This document shows, in pieces, positions 16,635 to 22,843 of a stretch of 37,530 bases of DNA. The stretch is from the IMG/VR virus record IMGVR_UViG_3300033149_003685, positions 1 to 37,530 of that record, one strand, 5' to 3'. The position numbers and the translations under genes were made by a program. Within the stretch, counting starts at the first letter, position 1. Each line of letters opens with the position of its first letter. The notes under the pieces were generated by a model. The model was not told the origin of the DNA. It was given only the letters and a program-made list of their open reading frames with translations, and did no database searches. The stretch is from a virus.

Positions 16635-17828
16635 TTATATCTCGATAATCGCGGGGCCGCTGCTGCCCTGCGCAGCCCACCACGCCAATGCTAGTGACAT
16701 AACACAGTCATCATGTACGCCCTCTGGCGCACTGTAGCGCCATTTGCCGGACGGCAGGCGCGTCATCTCGAATGCTTGCAGCTCGTTTATAAGTTGCGGC
16801 TCCGACAGTATCCGAATCTCTTCCTGCTCTAACGCTAGTGCCAGTGCGTTCACAATCTCAGCTTTGCTTTGATTTGTCGTGGTGAAGCCCTCGACCGGCA
16901 AACCATCGCGCTGCAACTGGTCTATGAGCGGCTCGCCCATGGCGTTCGCCTCGGCCAAAATCAGTGCTGGCTTGTAGCGTTTTGCCCAGGCTCGCAGCCG
17001 GTCAGTCTGAAACGTGTAGTCAATGCGATTGAAGCGGTGAAAACCGATCATCTCGTTGCTCGCCGCATCCAGCACGCTGATCACAGTCCAGTCCTCGTGC
17101 TTGCCCCAGTCGACGCCGAACACTACACTGCGGCCTTTGCTGCGGCGCTCGGCTGTCGCGCAGCGCATGACGTTGCGAAACACTGAGCCTGCGTCTTCGA
17201 GGAATTGCGCCTCATATTCCTGCCGGAAAATGCGTTCCGGCAAGCTGGCTTGCGCCGCCTCAATTTCGGCTGCGTCAATGTACGGATTGCTGGCCGTGGG
17301 AAACTGCCAGCTACGCCACTCGGCATTATCGCCCTGGCCGCGCTGCCACAATCGCCAGAACCAGTTGCGGCCCTTCGGCGTCGATATGAACAGCGCCTTG
17401 CCCTGACGGTCCGATAGCGCAGGCCGCAGTGCCTCCGACCATGCACGCTCTCGCGCAAATGCGCATTCGTCAAACACGACCAAGTCCAGTCCTTCGCCGC
17501 GTAGCGAGTCAGGATCATGTGCTGATTTGACCTGTACCCAGCCGCCGCCGGGAAGCGTCATCCGCCGCTCTGATTCGCTTTTCTGTACGCCCGGAATCTG
17601 CCGGACAATCTTGCGCTGCATTCGCCAACCGATGCTCGCCATCGGGAATGTTGGCGCAACCCACCAGGCGCGCCCCCCGCGCAGCGCCACCTCGGTACAT
17701 AGCAACACGCCCAGGCTCGTTTTCCGCCAACGTCTGCCCGCAGCAACGACCCGGAATCGCGCCGGATGATGCCGTACTTTGTTTTGTCCATCATGCAATT
17801 TCGGCAGGGTTACTGCTATCGTTGTCAT
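16635..17828 (-). CDS. terL: Terminase large subunit
   Basis: The 397-aa DNA packaging motor has both domains. The ATPase has Walker A GRRWRKTS (31-38; Arg stands where Gly is usual before KT), the adenine/translocation strand RAWWVAPTF, Walker B LVVFDE (116-121) and coupling motif LFISTPKGR. The RNase H-like nuclease has Asp 240 in VFGVDWGKHED, Glu 293 in ILAEANAMGE and Asp 373/374 in GVHDDCVMSLALAWW. The ATG at 17828 (MTTIAVTLPK) is preferred; a TTG at 17843 adds five residues. It overlaps the small terminase gene by 38 bp and is 1 bp from the portal start. Confidence 0.93.
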   Translation of the reverse strand: MTTIAVTLPKLHDGQNKVRHHPARFRVVAAGRRWRKTSLGVLLCTEVALRGGRAWWVAPTFPMASIGWRMQRKIVRQIPGVQKSESERRMTLPGGGWVQVKSAHDPDSLRGEGLDLVVFDECAFARERAWSEALRPALSDRQGKALFISTPKGRNWFWRLWQRGQGDNAEWRSWQFPTASNPYIDAAEIEAAQASLPERIFRQEYEAQFLEDAGSVFRNVMRCATAERRSKGRSVVFGVDWGKHEDWTVISVLDAASNEMIGFHRFNRIDYTFQTDRLRAWAKRYKPALILAEANAMGEPLIDQLQRDGLPVEGFTTTNQSKAEIVNALALALEQEEIRILSEPQLINELQAFEMTRLPSGKWRYSAPEGVHDDCVMSLALAWWAAQGSSGPAIIEI

Positions 17829-18105
17829 CTGCCCACGTGACAAGGACGTCCACGTCCCCGCTCACCTGCTGTTGTATGTACTGCGTTGGCTGGCCAATCA
17901 GGTAGGACAAAAGCAAACGCAGAGCACTAACGTCCCCCGCCTTGGCTCTTGCAGTGGCAACCTGAGCCATCTGCTCAACGTCGGCTTTTTTGACTGAATC
18001 CGAGAGCCATTTTAGCACTTGCTCCTCACGTTTACGCCGAGGCCGGCCCTTCGGATTGCCGCTTGTTCCCTTCTTCCAGCGTCCTCTTTCGTCCCTGCCA
18101 CCCAC
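17791..18105 (-). CDS. Terminase small subunit-like (KGTSGNPKGRP protein)
   Basis: The 104-aa protein starts at a GTG and carries GRWKKGTSGNPKGRPRRKRE at residues 8-27, the basic motif of the DUF5681-type proteins that are regularly found directly upstream of large terminases. A helical region (LKWLSDSVKKADVEQMAQVA) and an acidic C terminus follow. It probably recognises phage DNA and loads the large subunit; that role is inferred from position and motif. The GTG start has only a weak ribosome site. Confidence 0.72.
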   Translation of the reverse strand: MGGRDERGRWKKGTSGNPKGRPRRKREEQVLKWLSDSVKKADVEQMAQVATARAKAGDVSALRLLLSYLIGQPTQYIQQQVSGDVDVLVTWADDNDSSNPAEIA

Positions 18106-18132
18106 CGTGTTACCCGCCTGCTATCACGAAAC

Positions 18133-18441
18133 TCACGCCTGCACGATCACCCATGCCTTGCGTTCGTCCGAGAATATCCACAATTCCTTGACAACGCACT
18201 CTGGCAGCCCTGCACCTTCGGCATCCAGCGCACGCAGTGCGTCCAAGTCCTCGCCGTATCGCGGCAATTGCTTGCGCGCTGTGCGCTTGACTTGTACGAG
18301 CTTGATAAGATGCTTGCCGATAGCTACAAGGTCTATCGGCCCTTTACTCGCCGCAGATCGGACGACAGTATGAAAGCCGTCCTGCAGCAACTGATCTCGT
18401 GCCCAGTATTCGGCTTGTCGCCCTCGCTTGTATTGGCTCAT
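18133..18441 (-). CDS. Hjc-like Holliday junction resolvase / PD-(D/E)xK nuclease
   Basis: The 102-aa protein (MSQYKRGRQAEYWARDQLLQ) has the core of archaeal-type resolvases: Glu 11 in RQAEYWARDQLL, a Ser/Gly-rich turn SAASKGPIDLVAIG with Asp 37, and LVQVK (Gln 50, Lys 52), where Gln replaces the more usual Glu as in some Hjc proteins. Such enzymes cut branched DNA before packaging. It is the first gene of the late operon, next to the terminase. ATG starts also exist at 18516 and 18621, but 18621 overlaps the -10 box of the late promoter, so it is excluded; 18441 has AGGAG 12 bases upstream and gives the canonical N terminus. Confidence 0.75.
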   Translation of the reverse strand: MSQYKRGRQAEYWARDQLLQDGFHTVVRSAASKGPIDLVAIGKHLIKLVQVKRTARKQLPRYGEDLDALRALDAEGAGLPECVVKELWIFSDERKAWVIVQA

Positions 18442-18619
18442 CTGTGTTTGCGGCTCCTGCGCCACCTGGAGCCTATGCGCGCCGTTGACGACGCCTCGTT
18501 GTAATGCGTTCACCATGTGTGAGCGCCTGGCCGTGGCCGCCGCTAATTCCTCGCCGCCGGCCTCACCGGCCCCCACCAGCCCTGACCGGCGGCACAATCC
18601 AGAAAGGAGGAGATACGCC

Positions 18620-18648
18620 ATTCTACCTTTGAATCACGTTCCTGTCAA
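18620..18648 (-). promoter_or_regulatory. Late-arm promoter, TTGACA-17-TAGAAT
   Basis: On the minus strand a consensus -35 box TTGACA (18648-18643) is followed after exactly 17 bases by TAGAAT (18625-18620), five of six matching TATAAT. Transcription would start near 18612 and read into the resolvase and the whole virion module. There is a second TTGACA on the plus strand at 18664-18669, so the two boxes form an inverted repeat with 15 bases between them. Confidence 0.7.
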
Positions 18649-18670
18649 ATTTCTGCCAGAGACTTGACAA

Positions 18671-18784
18671 TTCATCTTATATTCATCTTCCACGGCATTT
18701 TCGTACATAACCACTTTACAAACCATACTTATATGAATATTTTGTAATGTAGAAACGCGCATTTATTCATCTTCTATTAATCTT
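18671..18784 (+). promoter_or_regulatory. Two pairs of TTCATCTT direct repeats (operator candidates)
   Basis: TTCATCTT occurs at 18671-18678, 18682-18689 and 18766-18773, with TTAATCTT at 18777-18784. In both pairs the two half-sites are spaced 11 bp apart, one helical turn, and the pairs are 95 bp apart. One pair is just upstream of the late promoter and the other overlaps the -35 region of the early promoter, so a single dimeric regulator could bridge or coordinate both arms. The binding protein is unknown; the ribbon-helix-helix protein at 20808 is a candidate. Confidence 0.5.
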
Positions 18785-18788
18785 CGTA

Positions 18789-18797
18789 TGCTATACT
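18789..18797 (+). promoter_or_regulatory. Early-arm promoter, extended -10 TGcTATACT
   Basis: TATACT at 18792-18797 is preceded by TG one base upstream, an extended -10 element. No good -35 box lies 16-18 bases upstream; instead the second TTCATCTT/TTAATCTT operator pair covers that position, which would suit activation or repression there. The start would fall near 18804, giving a 31-nt leader to the ATG at 18835. The 18649-18834 interval is AT-rich and holds no gene; a weaker TTTACA-17-TATTTT (18715-18743) is also present. Confidence 0.55.
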
Positions 18798-18834
18798 ACA
18801 GACAATCAAAAACGAAAGAAGAGAAAGGAGAGAG

Positions 18835-19149
18835 ATGAAAAAGTACGAGATGCTAGTAGAAGAGTATAGCGGAACGATTGCGCGGATCAAGTCGCTTCAA
18901 AAGCGACGGCGCGCCACATCTGCTCGGTATGAAGCGGCGCTTCTCGAAGCCCCGGATCCGAGCTATCAGGGCTGGAAAAAGGCAATGGCGATAGGGGAAG
19001 AGCTTGGCGAAATTGATGCCGAGCTCAGAGAGGAAGAGGAACAGGAAGAGCTGGATTACGCGATCCACAAGGAGTATGAAGCGTGTCCGTATCAGAAGAC
19101 GCGCGAGGCCGGTATCCGCGCGTTCTATCGCGCGGCAGAGCTCGACTAG
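18835..19149 (+). CDS. First early gene: small helical protein, unknown function
   Basis: The 104-aa protein begins MKKYEMLVEEYSGTIARIKS and is highly charged and helical, with an acidic run (ELREEEEQEELDY). AAAGGAGAGAG gives a strong ribosome site. As the first gene behind the early promoter it should be among the first phage products made, so host takeover or regulation is possible. I recognise no family. Confidence 0.75.
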   Translation: MKKYEMLVEEYSGTIARIKSLQKRRRATSARYEAALLEAPDPSYQGWKKAMAIGEELGEIDAELREEEEQEELDYAIHKEYEACPYQKTREAGIRAFYRAAELD

Positions 19150-19169
19150 CTATGCACAACAGTGAAACT

Positions 19170-19189
19170 TGCGGCGTGAGAGGGCCGCA
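19170..19189 (+). promoter_or_regulatory. Leader hairpin copy A (loop GTGAGAGG)
   Basis: TGCGGC-GTGAGAGG-GCCGCA forms a perfect 6-bp stem with an 8-nt loop, 14 bases before the ATG at 19204. It is followed by GAGAGGAGG, the ribosome site. Copies B (19445) and C (20042) have different stem sequences that still pair, and the same loop. Confidence 0.65.
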
Positions 19190-19203
19190 GAGAGGAGGGC
19201 ACG

Positions 19204-19407
19204 ATGAAAAAACTTACCGCGCGCAAATACATTTCAAACCGACTACGCGAGCAACGATGTCCGCACGGCAAGCTCCGGCCAACGCCGGAGCAAGTACAGC
19301 GTATTCACGAGCTCGAGGCAACGCACCGCAAATGGACGTGGGAGGAGAAACGGGAGTGGGCGCGACTACTGAAGGTAAACTGCTACGGCTGCCGCACAGA
19401 GCCGTAG
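19204..19407 (+). CDS. Small basic protein with two Cys pairs, unknown function
   Basis: The 67-aa protein begins MKKLTARKYISNRLREQRCP and ends with KVNCYGCRTEP. Four residues (Cys 19, His 21, Cys 60, Cys 63) could bind zinc. A helix with WTWEEKREWARLL lies between. GAGAGGAGG precedes the ATG, directly downstream of leader hairpin A. A strong inverted repeat covers its stop codon. Confidence 0.7.
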   Translation: MKKLTARKYISNRLREQRCPHGKLRPTPEQVQRIHELEATHRKWTWEEKREWARLLKVNCYGCRTEP

Positions 19408-19408
19408 C
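19382..19408 (+). terminator. Stop-codon hairpin, terminator-like
   Basis: GCTACGGC (19382-19389) and GCCGTAGC (19401-19408) pair perfectly over 8 bp with an 11-nt loop; the second arm contains the TAG stop. No T-run follows, so it is a weak intrinsic terminator at best and could instead protect the 3' end of a processed transcript. Confidence 0.35.
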
Positions 19409-19444
19409 CACACAGCAGCACATAGCAAATGACAGCGAAGACAG

Positions 19445-19462
19445 GGCGGGTGAAAGGCCGCC
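19445..19462 (+). promoter_or_regulatory. Leader hairpin copy B (loop GTGAAAGG)
   Basis: GGCGG-GTGAAAGG-CCGCC forms a 5-bp stem and an 8-nt loop, 13 bases before the ATG at 19476; AGAAAGGAG follows as ribosome site. Upstream ACAGCGAAGACA matches the sequence ahead of copy C (ACAGCGAGGACA). Confidence 0.65.
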
Positions 19463-19475
19463 AGAAAGGAGAACG

Positions 19476-19751
19476 ATGGATAAATCGTGGAAGGCAAAGG
19501 AATGGGGTGTCTGCCCGTACTGTGGGCAGGTACCCGAACTGACGTTCGTCGTCAGCAGTCATCTTTTCGGTGACGATATGTTTATCGTCGCCGAAAGCTG
19601 CGCGCATTGCCACGTCACAGGGGGCAATGCTTGTGCGTTGCCACTGGATGACGCGGCGTTTCACGGAGACCCGGCGGATAAGCTGGCCCGCTGGGTCAAC
19701 TCTGTGCTAGGGGGGGGGAAACATGCTAGCCGATTTGGTACGGCGCTTTGA
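19476..19751 (+). CDS. Zinc-ribbon protein, unknown function
   Basis: The 91-aa protein begins MDKSWKAKEWGVCPYCGQVP and has CPYC near residue 13 and CAHC at about 48, a four-cysteine zinc-binding arrangement. AAAGGAG precedes the ATG. The last nine codons overlap the next gene (28 bp) and include a nine-G run encoding Gly residues. A longer upstream frame exists but lies over the previous genes. Confidence 0.72.
   Translation: MDKSWKAKEWGVCPYCGQVPELTFVVSSHLFGDDMFIVAESCAHCHVTGGNACALPLDDAAFHGDPADKLARWVNSVLGGGKHASRFGTAL
19710..19718 (+). repeat. Nine-G homopolymer before the ATG at 19723
   Basis: Nine consecutive G residues sit 4 bases before the start of the 97-aa gene and inside the C terminus of the previous gene. 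The run probably serves as a ribosome site (GGGG). Slippage would alter the C terminus of the upstream protein and the spacing to the next start. Confidence 0.8.
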
Positions 19752-20016
19752 TCAGGCGCTTGATGAGCGCCTGGCCGGTCATCGAGCGGGGATCATTCGC
19801 TCCCCGAACGGGTACCACTGCTTCGTAGAGTCGCATGATGGCATTCGCTGGATGTCGATGGGACGAGAGGCAGTAGTAACCCACCGGGGGCAGGTTATCG
19901 CAGGTGGCATCGACCTTCGGCCAGCGCCACCGGCGCTAATCGAAAAGGCAATCGGCTATCTGCAAGATACCGATTGGCGACTGAGCAATATGTCGCCAAT
20001 AACGGGCGACGTGTAG
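19723..20016 (+). CDS. Small protein, unknown function
   Basis: The 97-aa protein begins MLADLVRRFDQALDERLAGH and looks like an alpha/beta domain with strands SPNGYHCFVES and GIRWMSMGREAVVTHRGQVI, followed by a helix (ALIEKAIGYLQD). The ATG follows a nine-G run and overlaps the previous gene by 29 bp. No family recognised. Confidence 0.68.
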   Translation: MLADLVRRFDQALDERLAGHRAGIIRSPNGYHCFVESHDGIRWMSMGREAVVTHRGQVIAGGIDLRPAPPALIEKAIGYLQDTDWRLSNMSPITGDV

Positions 20017-20041
20017 ATCAAAAACACAACAGCGAGGACAA

Positions 20042-20059
20042 GGCCGGTGAGAGGCGGCC
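20042..20059 (+). promoter_or_regulatory. Leader hairpin copy C (loop GTGAGAGG)
   Basis: GGCCG-GTGAGAGG-CGGCC forms a 5-bp stem with the same loop as copies A and B. ACAGCGAGGACA lies just upstream and AGAAATAGGAAAT just downstream; the next ATG with a good ribosome site is at 20089, after AAAGGAGACTGAG. Confidence 0.65.
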
Positions 20060-20088
20060 AGAAATAGGAAATATGAAAGGAGACTGAG

Positions 20089-20406
20089 ATGCCAGGACGA
20101 GAGCAGTTTTACGTGCATGAGTACAAAGGCAGATGGATCGTAGCACAACAGGACGGGGGCACATTCACCGCCCCGCTACCCACTCCGCTTTGCAAGCTGA
20201 CCGGCTGCTCAGCTATCTATGGCCCGCTTGCATACGTTGCCGGTAGCGCGTACAGCTACAAGCGCCGGGCCGATGCCTTGCGTCGGGCGCGGCAGATATA
20301 TGGCACTGAGTGCACGCGCTGTGGCAGGTGTTTCATACCCGAGGGCACATGGGCATGGAACTGTCCCGCTTGTGCGGTGAAACAGAAAGGAGAGGAGAAA
20401 ACATGA
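20089..20406 (+). CDS. Zinc-ribbon protein, unknown function
   Basis: The 105-aa protein begins MPGREQFYVHEYKGRWIVAQ. Its C terminus has CTRCGRC and CPAC (residues about 82-96), a four-cysteine zinc ribbon. The N-terminal half is beta-like. GAAAGGAGACTGAG precedes the ATG, downstream of leader hairpin C. It ends with an overlap on the following membrane peptide gene. Confidence 0.7.
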   Translation: MPGREQFYVHEYKGRWIVAQQDGGTFTAPLPTPLCKLTGCSAIYGPLAYVAGSAYSYKRRADALRRARQIYGTECTRCGRCFIPEGTWAWNCPACAVKQKGEEKT

Positions 20407-20483
20407 TGTTGTTCGTGATAGCGATAGTCGGCATGTTCCTGCTGTGGTTGACAGACCCCGGCAGGGAAAATAACCCCTTCTGA
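20403..20483 (+). CDS. 26-aa membrane peptide
   Basis: MMLFVIAIVGMFLLWLTDPG followed by RENNPF is a single transmembrane segment with a short hydrophilic tail. GGAGAGGAGAAAAC gives a strong ribosome site and the ATG overlaps the previous stop by 4 bp. The TGA at 20481 is followed, one base out of frame, by an open frame that lacks its own start, so this may be the N-terminal anchor of a longer frameshifted protein. Confidence 0.6.
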   Translation: MMLFVIAIVGMFLLWLTDPGRENNPF

Positions 20484-20730
20484 AAAGAGAGAGATACATA
20501 AAGGCGAGGACAGAACGAAACAGGTAGAGGCCATCCGCCGTCTGGCGGATGACGTATACAATGATGCCACCCTGACGCTCTATGAGGCGCAGGGACTCGG
20601 CATGAGCACGGAGGCGTACATTTATAGCCTCTGGCAGGATGCCATGCCGGAAACCAAGCCTGACTGGCGGGACGATGCAGACACACGCCTGCTGCGCCGA
20701 TTCATTGCCGAGAACGTAGCAGAATCATAA
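20482..20730 (+). CDS. Open frame without a start, possibly expressed by +1 frameshift
   Basis: From 20452 to TAA 20728-20730 the frame is open but has no ATG, GTG or TTG in its first part. The product (EKREIHKGEDRTKQVEAIRR, then LADDVYNDATLTLYEAQGLG) looks like genuine helical protein. A +1 shift at CCC-TTC-TGA ending the 26-aa peptide would fuse the two into a membrane-anchored protein of about 108 residues. Alternatives are a base-call error or a start at ATG 20602 giving 42 residues. An 8-bp hairpin with a 4-nt loop lies at 20532-20551. Confidence 0.4.
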   Translation, partial: EKREIHKGEDRTKQVEAIRRLADDVYNDATLTLYEAQGLGMSTEAYIYSLWQDAMPETKPDWRDDADTRLLRRFIAENVAES

Positions 20731-20772
20731 CGAGTAAATGTTAAAGATTTGCCCGATTTAAGCTCAAACCCA

Positions 20773-20801
20773 TTGACTATTCTACGAAAGCAGTATATAC
20801 T
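20773..20801 (+). promoter_or_regulatory. Promoter TTGACT-17-TATACT
   Basis: TTGACT (20773-20778) and TATACT (20796-20801) are separated by exactly 17 bases. The expected transcription start, about seven bases after the -10 box, is 20808, the A of the ATG of the regulator gene. The mRNA would therefore be leaderless or nearly so. Confidence 0.7.
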
Positions 20802-20807
20802 GTGGAC

Positions 20808-20999
20808 ATGAGGAAGGTAACCGTGAGTTCTAAAATTGATCCGAAGCTCGTACAACGGGTTGACGCCTGGGCCGAGCACATGATGCGCACGCGCAGCAGT
20901 ATGCTCGTGCTTATCATCAGCCTGGGCCTGGACGCCTTGGATAAACAGCGCTTGTTCACCAAGCCGCCGGAGACAGAATGCTCGCCCGACGAATCGTAG
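20808..20999 (+). CDS. Ribbon-helix-helix DNA-binding regulator
   Basis: The 63-aa protein (MRKVTVSSKIDPKLVQRVDA) has the CopG/Arc layout: an N-terminal strand RKVTVSSKID that pairs in the dimer and reads the major groove, then helix DPKLVQRVDAWAEHM, a turn with RTRSS, and helix MLVLIISLGLDAL. It has its own promoter and probably controls phage transcription. The start at ATG 20808 keeps the DNA-binding strand. A GTG at 20823 has a good AGGAAGG upstream but would delete that strand. A third possible start, GTG 20802, overlaps the promoter end. Confidence 0.78.
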   Translation: MRKVTVSSKIDPKLVQRVDAWAEHMMRTRSSMLVLIISLGLDALDKQRLFTKPPETECSPDES

Positions 21000-21181
21000 C
21001 CGAGCGCATGGCGCAGCTCCAGGCCGCGCATGATGCAGCCTGGAGGCTGTATTACGGCACCGAGACTGGACGGCTGGCGTTCACAGAGCTAAGCGCACGA
21101 ATTGATGAGTTGAGCGTCATTCTGCGCTGGCTGAGAGAGGCGAAGGAGAGCGATGAATCTGAAACAGTTAGATGTCAGTGA
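20978..21181 (+). CDS. Small helical protein, unknown function
   Basis: The 67-aa protein begins MLARRIVAERMAQLQAAHDA and consists of two predicted helices, probably a coiled coil (ELSARIDELSVILRWLREAK). It overlaps the regulator gene by 22 bp and the following gene by 29 bp. No family recognised. Confidence 0.62.
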   Translation: MLARRIVAERMAQLQAAHDAAWRLYYGTETGRLAFTELSARIDELSVILRWLREAKESDESETVRCQ

Positions 21182-21464
21182 CGCCGTGCTCGACTTCATC
21201 GAGCATGGCAATTATGACGGCATCGCTGTCATCCCACACCAAGCCGTTGCTTGCCCGGTCTGTGGCCAGCCAGCTGTTATCGTCGAGGCATGGCTCGGTG
21301 GGCACGGCAGGCACAATGCCTACCGCTGCAGCGCTGACCGAAATCATCAGGGGCCAGTATTCTGGAGCCCCGCGATGAGGCAGTGGATACTGGGCGAATA
21401 CGTGCACTTTGGATTCACTTATCGAATCGTGCCCAAGGCAGAATTGGAGGCAACATGCTGTTGA
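21153..21464 (+). CDS. Zinc-binding small protein, unknown function
   Basis: The 103-aa protein begins MNLKQLDVSDAVLDFIEHGN. ACPVCGQPAVIVEAW with a later HNAYRCSADRNH suggests one zinc site built from Cys and His residues. GCGAAGGAGAGCG precedes the ATG. It overlaps genes on both sides. Confidence 0.68.
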   Translation: MNLKQLDVSDAVLDFIEHGNYDGIAVIPHQAVACPVCGQPAVIVEAWLGGHGRHNAYRCSADRNHQGPVFWSPAMRQWILGEYVHFGFTYRIVPKAELEATCC

Positions 21465-21583
21465 TCATTGCATTTTTTATCGCGTACATGCTCTTCGCCT
21501 GGCGCGATCACGGGCATGACGATTGGCATTGTATGGACGATGATTTGCACGAGATCCGCAATGTGCGTCGGTGGCGGCAATGA
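21455..21583 (+). CDS. 42-aa membrane protein
   Basis: MLLIIAFFIAYMLFAWRDHG starts with one transmembrane segment, followed by a His/Asp-rich soluble tail (HDDWHCMDDDLHEIRN) that could bind metal. TTGGAGGCAAC is the ribosome site. It overlaps the preceding gene by 10 bp and the next by 4 bp. Confidence 0.65.
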   Translation: MLLIIAFFIAYMLFAWRDHGHDDWHCMDDDLHEIRNVRRWRQ

Positions 21584-21675
21584 ACGTGTTAGAGCGAGCG
21601 CTGTACACTGGCATAATCTGCGGATTAGCTTTCGTGATCGTGATGGCATTTGCCATCACGGCATCCAGAAAATGA
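21580..21675 (+). CDS. 31-aa membrane peptide
   Basis: MNVLERALYTGIICGLAFVI, then VMAFAITASRK, is a single membrane span with a short basic C terminus. The ATGA overlap with the previous membrane gene implies coupled translation of the two. Function unknown. Confidence 0.58.
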   Translation: MNVLERALYTGIICGLAFVIVMAFAITASRK

Positions 21676-21686
21676 AAGGAGGAGAA

Positions 21687-22595
21687 ATGACTGAAACAAA
21701 GGCTGCATACAAGATCGAGTTCAATCCAGCAGATCACATCCGCATTCAAGAATATCGGAACAGGAAAACGGGGGAAATTACGCGCAAGAAAATCTTGGAT
21801 ACAGCTCCCCGCATTGCCTGGTTTCGCGCTGAACATCCTATCGAATCCGGTTGGCAATTGGTCAGTGAGCCGCTGACTATCACCGATGACTACGCTGATT
21901 TCATGGCCCGCGTGATCAGCCCTGAGGGTCTCATTGTATCAACCGGGCATCGGCGAGTATGGCGAGCGAAATGGGCCAATTTCATCGAGAAGGCGGAGAC
22001 ACAGGCCAAAGGACGCGCCCTCGAGGGCGCAGGCTATGGTTGTCTGTACGCGCTCACGCTAGAAATCGATGAGGGCGAGGACGAAGCAGATATAGCCACC
22101 AGCGGTGTGACAGAGAAGAAAACAAATAGCAAAGCAAAAGTTGAGCGGCCCGCGCCGCCTGAGGTGGTCAAGGGCTGGCTTCATCAGAAAGCAAAGCAAA
22201 GATGTGGTGTCTTGGGCTACGCCCCACCGGACGGCGAAGGCGCTGAAGCACAAGATAACGGCGCGCAGTCCCTGGCTCGCTACGCTCCGCCGAGCAAGGA
22301 ACAGATCGGCCTCTTGGCTGGCAAGATCGCCGAGGCACTACAGGATACTGCACCGCAACCGCGGTGGTTGATCTACCGCTGGCTGTGGGACACTGAGCAC
22401 GGCAGGTCCGATGAGTGCCCGCCTGGGGCTATCCAGGCCATGCTTGATTGGCTCATCCTGGATAAGGACGATACCGGTGATTATCCGCTCAATCGCCTCG
22501 CAGTCCAAGAACTGCTTGCGATTAGCAAGCAGGCACAGAAGGATGCCGGGCAGGCCGATATCGACGACCTGTTCGGGAAGGAGGAAACCGCATGA
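21687..22595 (+). CDS. Putative single-strand annealing / DNA-binding recombination protein
   Basis: The 302-aa protein (MTETKAAYKIEFNPADHIRI) has AETQAKGRALEGAGYG at about 103-118, close to the AETxAxGRALxxxGYG stretch conserved in several phage ssDNA-annealing or ssDNA-binding families of the ERF/Sak type. The preceding region (APRIAWFRAEHPIESG...VSTGHRRVW) forms the same domain. The C-terminal half (from about 140) has a charged linker, then helices and a final acidic DIDDLFGKEETA, which resembles SSB-type acidic tips. AAAGGAGGAGAA is a strong ribosome site. The exact family is uncertain. Homologous recombination during replication is the likely context. Confidence 0.55.
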   Translation: MTETKAAYKIEFNPADHIRIQEYRNRKTGEITRKKILDTAPRIAWFRAEHPIESGWQLVSEPLTITDDYADFMARVISPEGLIVSTGHRRVWRAKWANFIEKAETQAKGRALEGAGYGCLYALTLEIDEGEDEADIATSGVTEKKTNSKAKVERPAPPEVVKGWLHQKAKQRCGVLGYAPPDGEGAEAQDNGAQSLARYAPPSKEQIGLLAGKIAEALQDTAPQPRWLIYRWLWDTEHGRSDECPPGAIQAMLDWLILDKDDTGDYPLNRLAVQELLAISKQAQKDAGQADIDDLFGKEETA

Positions 22596-22843
22596 GCCAA
22601 CCCCAAGGCCCACTTTATCTGTTCGATCCGGAGGCGGACTATAACACGCCACCGTCGGACTGGAAAGAGATCGGCTCGCGCACTGGCTGGACGCCGCGTT
22701 TGATCCAGTACAAGGCGGAACACGATTGCCCAGTCTGCGGCGGCATGGGCTGGATCGGAAGCGGATACTGCGTCCGCCGCTGTCCTGTGTGCGATGGCAG
22801 CGGGAGGCGGAATGGCGAAGATATTAACGCGCCGCACTCTTGA
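22592..22843 (+). CDS. DnaJ-type zinc finger protein
   Basis: The 83-aa protein has CPVCGGMGW and CPVCDGSGR at about 46 and 64, the CxxCxGxG pairs of DnaJ-type zinc fingers. The N terminus (PLYLFDPEADYNTPPSDWKE) is acidic. The ATGA overlap couples it to the upstream gene. Possible partner-binding or chaperone-like adaptor; no J domain is present. Confidence 0.7.
   Translation: MSQPQGPLYLFDPEADYNTPPSDWKEIGSRTGWTPRLIQYKAEHDCPVCGGMGWIGSGYCVRRCPVCDGSGRRNGEDINAPHS

Noticed and set aside
18442-18621. 60-residue extension of the resolvase
   Set aside because: The upstream ATG overlaps the -10 box of the late promoter and the extra residues have no resolvase similarity; 18516 remains a weaker alternative.
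18664-18692. Plus-strand promoter from the second TTGACA
   Set aside because: No -10 box lies 16-18 bases downstream; TATATT is only 8 bases away.
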